Part shown: in pieces, positions 49,572-59,826 of the stretch | Numbering within the stretch: the stretch's first letter is position 1 | How the letters are laid out: every line of letters starts with the position of its first letter | NCBI GenBank assembly: GCA_023489275.1 | Contig: JAMDDD010000005.1 | Coordinates: 1-64,000 of the forward strand | Direction: 5' to 3' | Source of the DNA: Actinomycetota bacterium | GTDB taxonomy: Bacteria > Actinomycetota > Thermoleophilia > BMS3ABIN01 | Length of the DNA: 64,000 nucleotides | Position numbers and translations under genes: made by a program | Notes under the pieces: generated by a model | Database searches by the model: none | Seen by the model: the letters and a program-made list of their open reading frames with translations, nothing else | Told to the model about the DNA's origin: nothing

Positions 49572-52500
49572 ATGGATCTCACCGCTTATATTAAGGATAA
49601 TCAAAAATTCCAGGAGCTTGCCAGCGAGCTCTTTTCGGGCAAGCCTCGCGTTTATGCGGGCGCCTCTTTTCAGGGTTACCTGCTGGCGGCTCTCCAGGCG
49701 GAAGCCTGGCCGGGGCGGACGCTGCTGGTGGCGGCGCCGGATGCGGCGGCTGCCGCCCGTCTCGCTGGCGAGTTGAAAACCTTTGCCGGCGTGCCCGCTC
49801 TGCAACTGCCGGCGCGGGGCGCTCCCTGGGGAAGCGGCCTGAAGCCCTCCCGCCAGTCTACCGGTCTTCGGCACGCCGCCCTGGACTGCCTGGCCGGAGG
49901 CAAGCCCTGCATCCTGGTTGCGGACATCGTGGCGCTGATGGAAAAGGAATTAAACCCGGGCGCCTGGCCGGAGCCGTTAGTGGTCAAAAAAGGCGGCGCC
50001 GGCTTCGATGAAATTGTTGGCCGCTTGGCCGGGCTCGGCTACGAGCGCCTGGCCCAGGTTGAGGACCCAGGCCAGTTCTCGGTGCGGGGCGGGATCATTG
50101 ATTTCTTCCCCGCTGGCTGGATAACGCCGGCGAGGCTGGAGTTCTGGGGAGACGAGCTGGAATCGCTCCGGTCTTTCTCGCCGTTTACGCAGCGGTCACT
50201 GGGCAGCATCGAGAGCGTCGTGGTTTATGCCGCGACAGAACCGGAAGCAAAAGGGCTGGATGGTCCGGGACTGCTGGAAAAGAGCGAGGCCGTCATCGCT
50301 CGCGTTGATCCGGCGGCAGCGTCAGAATCGGCAGGTTCTTTTTGGGAAGACATTAGCGGACAATTACTGCCGGAGGCTGAGGCCGCGGGCTTTTATTTTA
50401 GTCCCGGCGAGCTTGAGAACAGGCTGGATGATTTTTCTGCCGTCGTCTTCGAGAGCCTGCCTCTTAATCAGCCTCACCGCTTCCCTGTTTCCGGGATTGA
50501 CTTCGGCTCGCGCAAGATAAGCGACGCCTCGGCTCAGCTTAACCGGCTGGTAAAGGATGGCTACCGCGTTTTTGTCTGCTTCGCTTCCACCGGGGCGGCC
50601 TTGCGGGCCGAGCACGGCCTGGCGGGGGCGGCCTCGGTGCTGCCGGATGGCTCACAGCCGCCTGCCGGCGCCGGCGCCTGGCTCGTCGCCTCTCCCGCAC
50701 CGGCGGGTTTCTTAAACAGGGAGCTGAAGCTCGCCGTGCTTGGCGAGCGGTCGCTGCTGAAGCCCAGCCGCTCCTCAAGGAGCCAGCAGCTGGCTCTCGG
50801 CGGTCGGACAGTGCTGAGCTTCCGTGACCTTAGCCCGGGAGATTTTGTCGTCCACGAGGATCACGGCATTGGCATCTTTGATTCGATCCAGACGCGTACG
50901 GTCGCCGGCATCACCCGCGACTATCTGCTGCTCCGCTTCAAGGGCGACGACAGGCTGTTTGTTCCCCAGGATCATATTGCCAGGGTTTCCCGCTACATCG
51001 GCGCTGGCGCCGGGTCGCCGCCACTAAATAAACTTGGCGGCCGGGCCTGGACGCTGGCCCGCGCCCGCGCCCGCGGCGCCGCCCGCGAGATGGCGGGCGA
51101 GCTGATGACGCTGTACGCGGTGCGGCAAAGCCTGCCGGGCCACGAATTCGATCCGGACAACCGGTGGCAGATTGAGATGGAAGCCTCTTTTCCTTTTGCC
51201 GAGACGCAGGACCAGGCAGCCGCCATCGAGGACGTCAAGGAGGACATGGAGTCGCCCCATCCAATGGACCGGCTCATCTGCGGCGACGTCGGTTACGGAA
51301 AGACAGAGGTGGCCCTGCGGGCCGCGTTCAAGGCCGCTTCCCAGGGGCGGCAGGTCCTGATGCTGGTGCCGACAACGATTCTGGCCCTGCAGCATTACAA
51401 CACCTTCAGCGAGCGTTTCCGCGATTATCCCGTCAATGTAGAGATGATCTCCCGCTTCCGCTCCCAGGCCCAGAGCCGGCGCATCGTGGCCGGCTTCCGG
51501 GAAGGAAAGATTGACATTCTCATCGGCACGCACCGGCTGCTGTCGTCCGACGTCGCTCCGCATGACCTGGGTCTGGTGATTGTTGACGAGGAGCAGAGAT
51601 TTGGGGTGTCTCAGAAAGAGGCGCTTCGCCAGATGCGACTGAAGGTGGACGTGCTCAGCCTGTCGGCGACGCCGATCCCGCGAACCTTGCAGATGTCGCT
51701 GGCGGGCATCCGCGACATCAGTGTTATGGAGACGCCCCCGCCGGGGCGCAATCCCATCCGCACTTATGTCGGCGAATATAACGAGGAGATGGTTGGTGAG
51801 GCGATCAGGCGGGAAATGAAGCGCGGGGGCCAGGTTTTCTTCCTGCATAACCGGGTGGAGACAATCGAGGCACGAGCGGCGGAGCTTCAGGGCCGTTTTC
51901 CGGATGTGCGCTTCCTGGTTGCGCACGGCCGGATGCCGGAAGCTCAGCTCGAATCCGTAATGGTGGCTTTTCTGAGCCGGGAAGCCGATGTGCTTGTTTG
52001 TACCTCGATTATTGAAAGCGGTCTGGATATTCCCACCGCGAACACCCTCATCATCGATCATGCCCAGCTGCTTGGCCTGGCCCAGCTTTACCAGATCCGC
52101 GGGCGCATCGGCCGCTCCAGCCTAACGGCGCACGCTTACCTGTTTTACCCGCCGGCGGCATCGCTGACTTCGGAGGCTATGGCCAGGCTGTCAACCTTAA
52201 GCGATTATACCGAGCTCGGCTCCGGCTTCAAGATTGCGATGCGAGACCTGGAGATTCGTGGCGCCGGCAACCTCCTGGGAGACGAGCAGTCGGGGCATGT
52301 TGCCGCCGTCGGTTTTGACATGTATTGCGACCTGATCAGGCGCGCCGTGGCCGATCTGAAAGGCAAGCCGCTGGAAGACCTGGCGATGGCAAGAGTGGAA
52401 ATCGACGCTGACGCCTACATTCCCGCTGATTACATCGGCTTTGAGGCGGCGCGGATAGACATGCACCATCGCATCGCCGCAGCCCGGAGTGAGCAAGAGC

Positions 52501-52844
52501 TGGCGGAAATCGTCGCCGAGCTGGAAGACCGTTTCGGGTCTCCACCGGAAGTGGTGTATAATCTCCTTAATATGCAGGAAATTCGGCTCAGGGCGGCGGT
52601 CGTGGGGGCCGCTTCGGTAAGTTACCGGAAAGGACGCCTGGAGCTGTCAGATATGAGGATCGGCGCCGCCGGCCGCCGGGCCCTCGAGGAAGCGGACCTC
52701 AAATTTGCCTTTCACCCGCTCCAGAAGACCCTGGTGCTCTGGCCCCAAACGGGCGAAGCTGATCAGCGGGAATCGCTTTCTGTTGTTAAGCAAACACTTG
52801 ATGTTATAATTGATCGTCTTTTGACGCCAACGGCAAGCCTCTAG
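49572..52844 (+). CDS. mfd: transcription-repair coupling factor
   Basis: A 1090-aa protein with a UvrB-like N-terminal region (residues about 1-330, including EDPGQFSVRGGIIDFFPAG). An RNA-polymerase-interacting CarD-like domain follows (about 415-480, PGDFVVHEDHGIGIFD). The RecG-like motor has Walker A GDVGYGKTE (about 571-579), DEEQRFG (about 672), SATPIPRTLQ, and SGLDIPTANTLI. A TRCF C-terminal domain completes it. It removes stalled RNA polymerase and recruits UvrA. Length is slightly short of E. coli (1148) but normal for Gram-positives. Confidence 0.97.
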   Translation: MDLTAYIKDNQKFQELASELFSGKPRVYAGASFQGYLLAALQAEAWPGRTLLVAAPDAAAAARLAGELKTFAGVPALQLPARGAPWGSGLKPSRQSTGLRHAALDCLAGGKPCILVADIVALMEKELNPGAWPEPLVVKKGGAGFDEIVGRLAGLGYERLAQVEDPGQFSVRGGIIDFFPAGWITPARLEFWGDELESLRSFSPFTQRSLGSIESVVVYAATEPEAKGLDGPGLLEKSEAVIARVDPAAASESAGSFWEDISGQLLPEAEAAGFYFSPGELENRLDDFSAVVFESLPLNQPHRFPVSGIDFGSRKISDASAQLNRLVKDGYRVFVCFASTGAALRAEHGLAGAASVLPDGSQPPAGAGAWLVASPAPAGFLNRELKLAVLGERSLLKPSRSSRSQQLALGGRTVLSFRDLSPGDFVVHEDHGIGIFDSIQTRTVAGITRDYLLLRFKGDDRLFVPQDHIARVSRYIGAGAGSPPLNKLGGRAWTLARARARGAAREMAGELMTLYAVRQSLPGHEFDPDNRWQIEMEASFPFAETQDQAAAIEDVKEDMESPHPMDRLICGDVGYGKTEVALRAAFKAASQGRQVLMLVPTTILALQHYNTFSERFRDYPVNVEMISRFRSQAQSRRIVAGFREGKIDILIGTHRLLSSDVAPHDLGLVIVDEEQRFGVSQKEALRQMRLKVDVLSLSATPIPRTLQMSLAGIRDISVMETPPPGRNPIRTYVGEYNEEMVGEAIRREMKRGGQVFFLHNRVETIEARAAELQGRFPDVRFLVAHGRMPEAQLESVMVAFLSREADVLVCTSIIESGLDIPTANTLIIDHAQLLGLAQLYQIRGRIGRSSLTAHAYLFYPPAASLTSEAMARLSTLSDYTELGSGFKIAMRDLEIRGAGNLLGDEQSGHVAAVGFDMYCDLIRRAVADLKGKPLEDLAMARVEIDADAYIPADYIGFEAARIDMHHRIAAARSEQELAEIVAELEDRFGSPPEVVYNLLNMQEIRLRAAVVGAASVSYRKGRLELSDMRIGAAGRRALEEADLKFAFHPLQKTLVLWPQTGEADQRESLSVVKQTLDVIIDRLLTPTASL

Positions 52845-52862
52845 CCTGATGGGAGATTACCA

Positions 52863-53906
52863 ATGATAAAAAAACTGATTCTGGCGCTTGCGGTCGTGGC
52901 AATTATTCCGCTCGTGGCAATCGGCTGCGGCAGCCTGCCGAAAAGCGCCGTAGCCGAGGTGAACGGAAAGGTCATTACCCGGGAAGATCTGGACAGCAAG
53001 ATCGCCGATATCAAGGCGCAGTACGGAAATCAAGCCGGAATCCCCCAGGAGGGCACGCCGGAATACACTGATTTTGAGAAACAGGTGACGGAAGAGCTTG
53101 TCAATGAAGAAGTAATGTGGTTTGAGGCGGACAAGCGCGGTCTTGATGTCAGCGACGCTGATATTAACAAGGAAGTTGACCAGATCAAGCAGTCGGCCGG
53201 CGGTGAGCAGCAGTTTCAGCAGGCGCTGAATCAGCAAAATATAACACTCGATCACCTCAAGGATAATATCCGCAAGGGACTGCTTTACCAGAAGCTGCTG
53301 GCGGCGGTGACCAAGAATCAGCCGGCGGTGAGCGACGCGCAGGCCCAGAATTATTATAACCAGCACAAGACCGACCAGACTTTCCAGAAGCCGGAAACCC
53401 GCAAGGTGCGCGAGATCGTGGTGGCGGACCAGGCCACGGCGCAGAAGGTCAAGTCCCAGCTGGACGCCGGCGCCGATTTCGCGACGCTGGCCAAACAATA
53501 TTCGACCGATACCACCACCAAGAATAATGGCGGCGACCTGGGCGAGATTCCCAGCCAGCAGAGCGGCCTGCCAGCCGCGGTCGAGCAGGCGATGGACAAG
53601 CTAAGCGCCGGTCAGACATCGGACCCAATCAAGTCAACGGATGGTTATCACATTATCCGGGTCGATCAGATCATCCCCCCTGGAGTAGCGCCTTTTAGCC
53701 AGGTCGAGTCCGAGATCAAAAGCCAGCTGGCGCAGGACAATCAGCAGCAGGCTTTCATGACATGGCTTAATAAGACCAAGAAAAATTATGACATCAAATA
53801 CTCCGATGAGTTCAATCCCTATAAGACCGCGCCGGTAACAGGCAGCAGCAAACCGGCTTCCACGGCGCCGGCCGGAACTTCCACGGCGCCGGCCGCGGGG
53901 CAATGA
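52863..53906 (+). CDS. PpiC/SurA-type peptidyl-prolyl isomerase lipoprotein 1
   Basis: A 347-residue protein with a signal and lipobox LVAIGCG (Cys about 22), so it is anchored outside the membrane. A SurA_N-like helical chaperone region follows (about 30-170), then a parvulin domain (about 178-275): ETRKVREIVVADQATAQKVKSQLDAGADFATLAKQYS, then GGDLGEI and DGYHIIRVD. An Ala/Pro/Thr tail closes it. PrsA-type proteins help secreted proteins fold. The usual parvulin active-site His after R (RHIL) reads REIV here, which may lower isomerase activity. A paralogue follows immediately. Confidence 0.9.
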   Translation: MIKKLILALAVVAIIPLVAIGCGSLPKSAVAEVNGKVITREDLDSKIADIKAQYGNQAGIPQEGTPEYTDFEKQVTEELVNEEVMWFEADKRGLDVSDADINKEVDQIKQSAGGEQQFQQALNQQNITLDHLKDNIRKGLLYQKLLAAVTKNQPAVSDAQAQNYYNQHKTDQTFQKPETRKVREIVVADQATAQKVKSQLDAGADFATLAKQYSTDTTTKNNGGDLGEIPSQQSGLPAAVEQAMDKLSAGQTSDPIKSTDGYHIIRVDQIIPPGVAPFSQVESEIKSQLAQDNQQQAFMTWLNKTKKNYDIKYSDEFNPYKTAPVTGSSKPASTAPAGTSTAPAAGQ

Positions 53907-53974
53907 TCCAGGCCGGCAGCAGCTGATTTAACCGGCAACAGCACGCAACCGCTGGACAGACGGACGGAGCCGTA

Positions 53975-54997
53975 GTGAAAAAAAGGGCCAGAAGGGTAAC
54001 ATATGCAGCCGCCGCCCTGGCTGTGCTGGCAGTCCTGCTTGTGCTGGCCGGCTGCGGCAGCAGCTCCGTGAGCCTCGCCAAGGTGAACGGTCAGGACATC
54101 ACCAAAGCGGAAGTTGACCGCGAGGTGAAGTTCAGGGACGGCTGCAGTGCCGCCGGTAAGCCAGGTACCGCTCAGTTTAAATCCTACGAAACCCAGATGG
54201 TTGACGTTCTGGTCAGCCAGCAGATCATCAACTCCGAGGCCGCCAAAAAAGGGATCAGCGTTAGCGACAATGAGATCAGCCAGGCCATCACAGAGGAGCA
54301 GAACGCTTTGGGCGGCTCGGCCAAGCTGAAGCAGCAGGAGAGCTGCGCCGGGGTGAGCGACGATCAGCTCCGGAACATGATGAAGGACGACCTTTATTTC
54401 CGGAAACTGATCGCAAATGTAACAAAAAATGACCCCCCGGTGACCGACGCCGAAGCCCAGGATTACTACAACCAGCATAAAAATGATCAGACCTTCCAGG
54501 CGCCGGAGACGCGGCGGGTGCGCCATATCCTCGTGTCCGACCTGGCGACGGCCCAGAAGATTAAGGCGCAGCTGGACGCCGGCGCCGATTTCGCCACTCT
54601 GGCCAAGCAGTATTCGATCGACCCCGGCAGCAAGGACAACGGAGGCGAGCTGACCACGTCCGACGGCAGCCCGGACATTCCCAGCCAGAACAGCGGTTTC
54701 GTACCCGCGTTCGAGCAGGCCATGGACAAGTTAAGCGCCGGCCAGATCTCCGATCCCGTCAAGACGCAGTTTGGCTGGCATATTATCCAGGTTGAGTCTA
54801 TCAAGCCCGCCGGCCTGGAGAGCTTCAATCAGGTCAAGGATAGCCTGAAGCAGGGCCTGGCCATGGAGAGGGAACAGCAAACCTTCAATACCTGGATGGC
54901 CGGCGCGCGCCAGCGCTACCGCATCACTTACTCGCCTGGATGGGCGCCGGCAACCACGGCACCATCCAGCGGGCAGACAACTCCGTCCGGATCGTAA
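53975..54997 (+). CDS. PpiC/SurA-type peptidyl-prolyl isomerase lipoprotein 2
   Basis: The 340-aa paralogue of the preceding gene starts with GTG. It has lipobox LVLAGCG, the same helical N-terminal region and a parvulin domain with canonical TRRVRHILVSDLATAQKIKAQLDAGADFATLAKQYS (His of RHIL retained), GGELTTSDGSPDIP and FGWHIIQVE. A conserved stretch ADFATLAKQYS and the YYNQHK linker show tandem duplication. It probably works as the active foldase. Unlike copy 1 it has two extra Cys in the N-terminal region (GCSAAG, ESCAG). Confidence 0.9.
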   Translation: MKKRARRVTYAAAALAVLAVLLVLAGCGSSSVSLAKVNGQDITKAEVDREVKFRDGCSAAGKPGTAQFKSYETQMVDVLVSQQIINSEAAKKGISVSDNEISQAITEEQNALGGSAKLKQQESCAGVSDDQLRNMMKDDLYFRKLIANVTKNDPPVTDAEAQDYYNQHKNDQTFQAPETRRVRHILVSDLATAQKIKAQLDAGADFATLAKQYSIDPGSKDNGGELTTSDGSPDIPSQNSGFVPAFEQAMDKLSAGQISDPVKTQFGWHIIQVESIKPAGLESFNQVKDSLKQGLAMEREQQTFNTWMAGARQRYRITYSPGWAPATTAPSSGQTTPSGS

Positions 54998-55018
54998 GCG
55001 CATGCCGGGGTTATAAGA

Positions 55019-55852
55019 TTGGCCGGCGGCAGCGTACCCGACTCTAATCAGGCGCGCCTGGCGGACGCATTACTTTTACTGGACGCGGTCGTCCGCCGCC
55101 TCCGGCGTGAATGTCCCTGGGACCGCGAACAGGACGCCGGTGATATTGTCAGCCATACCCTCGAGGAAACCTACGAGCTAATCGATGCAGTTCATGCGGG
55201 CAGCGGCGCCGAGGTCACCGGCGAGCTGGGGGACCTCCTCTTTCACGTCTTCTTTCTCTCACTGATTGCCGAAGAGCGCGGCTGGGGCGATCTGGTCCGG
55301 GTAGCGGCAGGAGTCACAGAGAAACTGGTGCGACGCCATCCGCATGTCTTTGGTCAGGCAGAGGCAAACACCGCCGCCGAGGTGGTCGAGCGGTGGGAGC
55401 AGATCAAGCGGGAGCGCGAAGGCAGGGAAGGCATCTTTCATGATACGCCGGGATCGTTGCCGGCGGCACTGTTTGCCCGGCGGACGCAATCGCGGGCGGC
55501 GGCCGTCGGATTCGACTGGGATCGGCCTGAGCCCGTCTTCGCCAAAATCGGAGAAGAGATCGCCGAACTGAGGGCGGCACTCGCGGTCGAGGCGCCGCCG
55601 GAGGGGGCGGGCGGCGGCCGCGGGCCCGGAACGGAAGCGTATCATGAGGTGGGAGACCTACTCTTCGCCGCCGTCAATCTGGCCCGGAAGCTGCAGGTTG
55701 ATCCGGAGCTGGCGCTCCGGAGCGCGGCGGACCGTTTTCGCGGCCGGGTGGAGCGGGCTGAGGCGCTGGCCCGGGAAAACGGCGATGACTTCGCCGGCTT
55801 GCCGCTCGAGCGCCAGGAGGAATATTATCAGCGGGCAAAAAGCGGATTGTAG
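55019..55852 (+). CDS. mazG: nucleoside triphosphate pyrophosphohydrolase MazG
   Basis: A 277-residue tandem MazG protein. The first domain has ECPWDREQD and the metal-binding EETYELIDAVHAG...ELGDLLFHVFF (E-E-x2-E ... E-x2-D). The second has EEIAELRAAL and EVGDLLFAAVNLARKL. It hydrolyses NTPs, including non-canonical ones, to NMP and PPi. TTG start. The gene is in the conserved mfd-mazG-eno neighbourhood. The inter-domain insert rich in Gly (PPEGAGGGRGPG) is unusual but not disruptive. Confidence 0.94.
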   Translation: MAGGSVPDSNQARLADALLLLDAVVRRLRRECPWDREQDAGDIVSHTLEETYELIDAVHAGSGAEVTGELGDLLFHVFFLSLIAEERGWGDLVRVAAGVTEKLVRRHPHVFGQAEANTAAEVVERWEQIKREREGREGIFHDTPGSLPAALFARRTQSRAAAVGFDWDRPEPVFAKIGEEIAELRAALAVEAPPEGAGGGRGPGTEAYHEVGDLLFAAVNLARKLQVDPELALRSAADRFRGRVERAEALARENGDDFAGLPLERQEEYYQRAKSGL

Positions 55853-55936
55853 CTGGCGGACTGTAATTTTGTGAAGCTGGATGCCGGATAACAAAAATCC
55901 GATGAAAAGTTGACAAGCGGTGAATTGAAGCCATAA

Positions 55937-57247
<1,311 letters not shown>

Positions 57248-57418
57248 CCAGCCCGCTGCGTGATTTATTTCCGGCGCGCGGGAGCTCCGAGGATCTGGAG
57301 GCTGAGGTTGTTGGTTCCCGCGGGCCGCGGTGCGGCCCAGGCACTCCTTTCCTCCAGTCCGTAGTGTGCGCTTCCCGGCTGTTACCGGGTTTGAAGCTGG
57401 AACGAAAGGAGGTGTTGC

Positions 57419-57754
57419 ATGGCGGAAAAGGACCCGATCGAGGTTGATGACTCAGATTTCGAAGCGGAAGTGCTTAATTCGGAAATACCGGTCCTGGTTG
57501 ATTTCTGGGCAGAGTGGTGCGCGCCCTGCCGAATGGTGGCGCCGGTGCTGGAAGAACTGGCGGCGGAGTTCGCCGGCAAGCTGAAAGTTGCCAAGCTTAA
57601 CGTTGACGCCAACCGGGAGACATCTTCCAAGTATGACATTATGAGCATTCCCACCGTGATCCTATTTAAGAACGGCGAAATCGTCAAGCAGGTCGTGGGA
57701 GCTCTGCCAAAGGAATCTCTTTTGAAAGAGCTGGAGTTGGGAGAAGAGGCATAA
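57419..57754 (+). CDS. trxA: thioredoxin
   Basis: A 111-aa protein with the thioredoxin fold signature VLVDFWAEWCAPCRMVAPVLEELA, redox-active Cys pair WCAPC, and cis-Pro loop SIPTVILFKNG. The active site has Ala-Pro in place of the common Gly-Pro, which occurs in many thioredoxins. AAAGGAGGTG ribosome-binding site. It follows eno and is probably independently transcribed. A hairpin follows the stop. Confidence 0.96.
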   Translation: MAEKDPIEVDDSDFEAEVLNSEIPVLVDFWAEWCAPCRMVAPVLEELAAEFAGKLKVAKLNVDANRETSSKYDIMSIPTVILFKNGEIVKQVVGALPKESLLKELELGEEA

Positions 57755-57782
57755 TCCAAGAATTCAAAGGCTGGGCGGCGAT

Positions 57783-57805
57783 TAGGCGGGCCTTCGGCCC
57801 GCCTA
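57783..57805 (+). terminator. 10-bp GC hairpin after trxA
   Basis: TAGGCGGGCC at 57783-57792 pairs with GGCCCGCCTA at 57796-57805 around TTC. A short TTT follows a few bases later. It separates trxA from the next gene. Confidence 0.6.
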
Positions 57806-57833
57806 GGCCGTTTCTGCTAGAATTTTACTTAAG

Positions 57834-58343
57834 ATGTACTGTGTTAACCACCCCACTGTCGAAACGCTCGTAACCTGCAGCGCCTGCGGTAATCCCATCT
57901 GCCCCGACTGCATGGTCCAGACGCCGGTGTCGGCAAAATGTCCCGCGTGCGCCAGGATGCCGAAGGCCGCGCTGGTAAGGCTAAAACCGGACCGGATCGC
58001 CCTCACCGGGATCATCGGCCTGGTGGCCGCCGCCGCCGGGGGGTACGTGTTCGGATTGTTTGTCTCGGCGCTCAGCTTCTTTGCCATCATCATCGCCTTT
58101 ATGCTGGGCGCCGCCGTGGGCGAGGCCGTTTCCCGGGCCAGCGGCCGTTTCCATGGCCGGGAAATCGCCGCCTGGGCTGCCGGGTGCGCGGCGTTGGGGA
58201 TCCTCTTTCCGCTCTTTCTGTGGGGTGTCTCGGCTTACGGGCTGACAGGGCCGACGATTACTTATGTCATTGCCTTCGGGGGCGTGTGGAAACTGCTTTG
58301 GATGGCGGCCGCCGCCTACGGCGCCTGGCAAAGGAACGCGTGA
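57834..58343 (+). CDS. zinc-ribbon/B-box-like membrane protein
   Basis: A 169-residue protein whose first 45 residues hold a Cys/His cluster (YCVNHPTVETLVTCSACGNPICPDCMVQTPVSAKCPAC), resembling a B-box-type zinc finger. Four membrane segments follow (about 55-165). Such fused small membrane proteins are common in Actinobacteria and have no assigned function. The zinc-binding part should lie in the cytoplasm. Start ATG overlaps nothing. No obvious partner gene is next to it. Confidence 0.8.
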   Translation: MYCVNHPTVETLVTCSACGNPICPDCMVQTPVSAKCPACARMPKAALVRLKPDRIALTGIIGLVAAAAGGYVFGLFVSALSFFAIIIAFMLGAAVGEAVSRASGRFHGREIAAWAAGCAALGILFPLFLWGVSAYGLTGPTITYVIAFGGVWKLLWMAAAAYGAWQRNA

Positions 58344-58346
58344 GGG

Positions 58347-58715
58347 TCAATCAAAAGACGGGTCGCCGGGGCCCCCAGCCTGTGACTTGTCCAGCTCGCG
58401 GGCGTAGATTGCGTCTAACTTCTTGACATTAACGATGATGTAGTCAGGTTCGTCAATTACCGCGTTTAAGTCCCGGTCAAAGATCTTGACGCGGGAAAGC
58501 GTCATGTAATCGGAGGGGAAGTGTCTCAGGAAGTCTGAGGCGCGCCGGGAGGTGGAGCGGGTATCCATGGTGAGCGCCACCTCGCCGACTATTTTTAGCG
58601 AATTGATGTAAATAGTCGCCTGAAAATGGAGCTTCCCGGAGTCGGACCGGAAAGCCTCGCGCAAATCATCGTAATTGTCTGATCCTTCCATTTTCTCCTC
58701 TTCTGCTGATGACAT
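58347..58715 (-). CDS. uncharacterised 122-aa protein, DUF6812-like
   Basis: A soluble protein with a charged N-terminus. A beta-rich core (LHFQATIYINSLKIVGEVALTMDTR, then RRASDFLRHFPSDYMTLSRVKIFD, then DYIIVNVKKLDAIYA) follows. The pattern of a strand pair followed by S-D-hLxxxxxxhhxLxxhxhhD and a final IhhNxxxIxxh resembles the DUF6812 fold. No catalytic motif is visible. It is convergent with the preceding gene and lies downstream of the activase gene on the same strand. Confidence 0.65.
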   Translation of the reverse strand: MSSAEEEKMEGSDNYDDLREAFRSDSGKLHFQATIYINSLKIVGEVALTMDTRSTSRRASDFLRHFPSDYMTLSRVKIFDRDLNAVIDEPDYIIVNVKKLDAIYARELDKSQAGGPGDPSFD

Positions 58716-58769
58716 CCCCTGGTGATATACGCCTGCGGCTGGACAGTTTTAAACAACAATCTTTCCGAG

Positions 58770-59780
58770 CTAGCCTGCAGCCGCCTTCTGCCGCCGGCGG
58801 CCGGAGGCGCCGTCCTGCATTTCCCACTTGCCGCAGCGGCCTCCCCAGCGGGCCAGCGTCTTGTCTCCGACCTTAATGCGCACGACTTCACAAGTGTTTG
58901 AACAACCCTCGCAGACGAAGGTAGAAGTCTCATAGACAAGCCCGGTGACCTCGAACCCTTTGAAGTTCGTTTCGCCGGGGCTCAATTCCTGCTCCATCGC
59001 CAGGATGGCGCAGCCGATCGCTCCCATTACATGATGGTATGTCGGAACCACCACCTCAACGTCCAGCGCTGCCTCAAAGGCCCGTTTCATGCCCGCATTA
59101 GCGGCGACGCCGCCCTGAAATACCATTGGCTCCAGCAGGTCCTTGCCCTTGGCCAGGTTATTGAGATAATTGCGAACGAGGGCATGGCAGAGGCCGTAAA
59201 TGATATCATCGACCGCGACGCCAACCTGCTGTTTGTGAATCATATCCGATTCGGCGAAAACGGAGCAACGGCCGGCAATATGGGCCGGAGCCGCGGAGCG
59301 GAGCGCGTATTCACCAAACGACTCGATGGGGATCCCCAGGCGGGTGGACTGATGGTCAAGAAAGGAGCCGGTGCCGGCGGCGCAGACCGAATTCATGGCA
59401 AAATCGGTGACGATGCCGTCGCGCAGCACGATCAGCTTTGAATCCTGGCCGCCGATCTCCAGAACTGTGTTGACATCAGGGATTACTTGTGACGCTGCCA
59501 CCGCGTGGGCGGTGATTTCGTTCTTGACCACGTCGGCGCCGACGATGACGCCGGTCAAATGCCTGGCGCTGCCGGTGGCGCCGACCCCGCAGATCTCCAG
59601 TTCATCAACGTCGATCATTTCGGTCAGCTCAACGAGCCCTTCCTGGACCGCCTTGATCGGCTGCCCCTGGGTCCGCCGGTAGACGGCAGCCAGCACGCCG
59701 GCATGCTCATCAAGAATGACCAGGTTCGTGCTCACCGAGCCGACGTCGATGCCAAGATAAGCAGTCTTGCGGTCTATCAT
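58770..59780 (-). CDS. acyl-CoA dehydratase activase (HgdC/BadF-type ASKHA ATPase)
   Basis: From the ATG at 59780, with a GAGGAAA ribosome-binding site, the protein is 336 aa. It has AYLGIDVGSVSTNLVIL and later EIGGQDSKLIVL (ATP phosphate motifs), VNSVCAAGTGSFLD-like MNSVCAAGTGSFLDHQ with the 4Fe-4S Cys, and VFQGGVAANAGM. The last 50 residues add a Cys-rich tail (CEGCSNTCEV ... GGRCGKWE). Such activators drive ATP-dependent one-electron transfer to 2-hydroxyacyl-CoA dehydratases or benzoyl-CoA-reductase-type enzymes. It lies directly before two HgdB-like genes. The longer frame from 60020 is rejected as unconserved. Confidence 0.9.
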   Translation of the reverse strand: MIDRKTAYLGIDVGSVSTNLVILDEHAGVLAAVYRRTQGQPIKAVQEGLVELTEMIDVDELEICGVGATGSARHLTGVIVGADVVKNEITAHAVAASQVIPDVNTVLEIGGQDSKLIVLRDGIVTDFAMNSVCAAGTGSFLDHQSTRLGIPIESFGEYALRSAAPAHIAGRCSVFAESDMIHKQQVGVAVDDIIYGLCHALVRNYLNNLAKGKDLLEPMVFQGGVAANAGMKRAFEAALDVEVVVPTYHHVMGAIGCAILAMEQELSPGETNFKGFEVTGLVYETSTFVCEGCSNTCEVVRIKVGDKTLARWGGRCGKWEMQDGASGRRRQKAAAG

Positions 59781-59826
59781 TTTTTTCCTCCACAATTCAA
59801 GTTCAAAGTTTCCGGGCTCGTGCGTG

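Noticed and set aside
51024-52061. Long antisense ORF inside mfd
   Set aside because: Opposite strand of a clear mfd gene, with no motif or ribosome-binding site.
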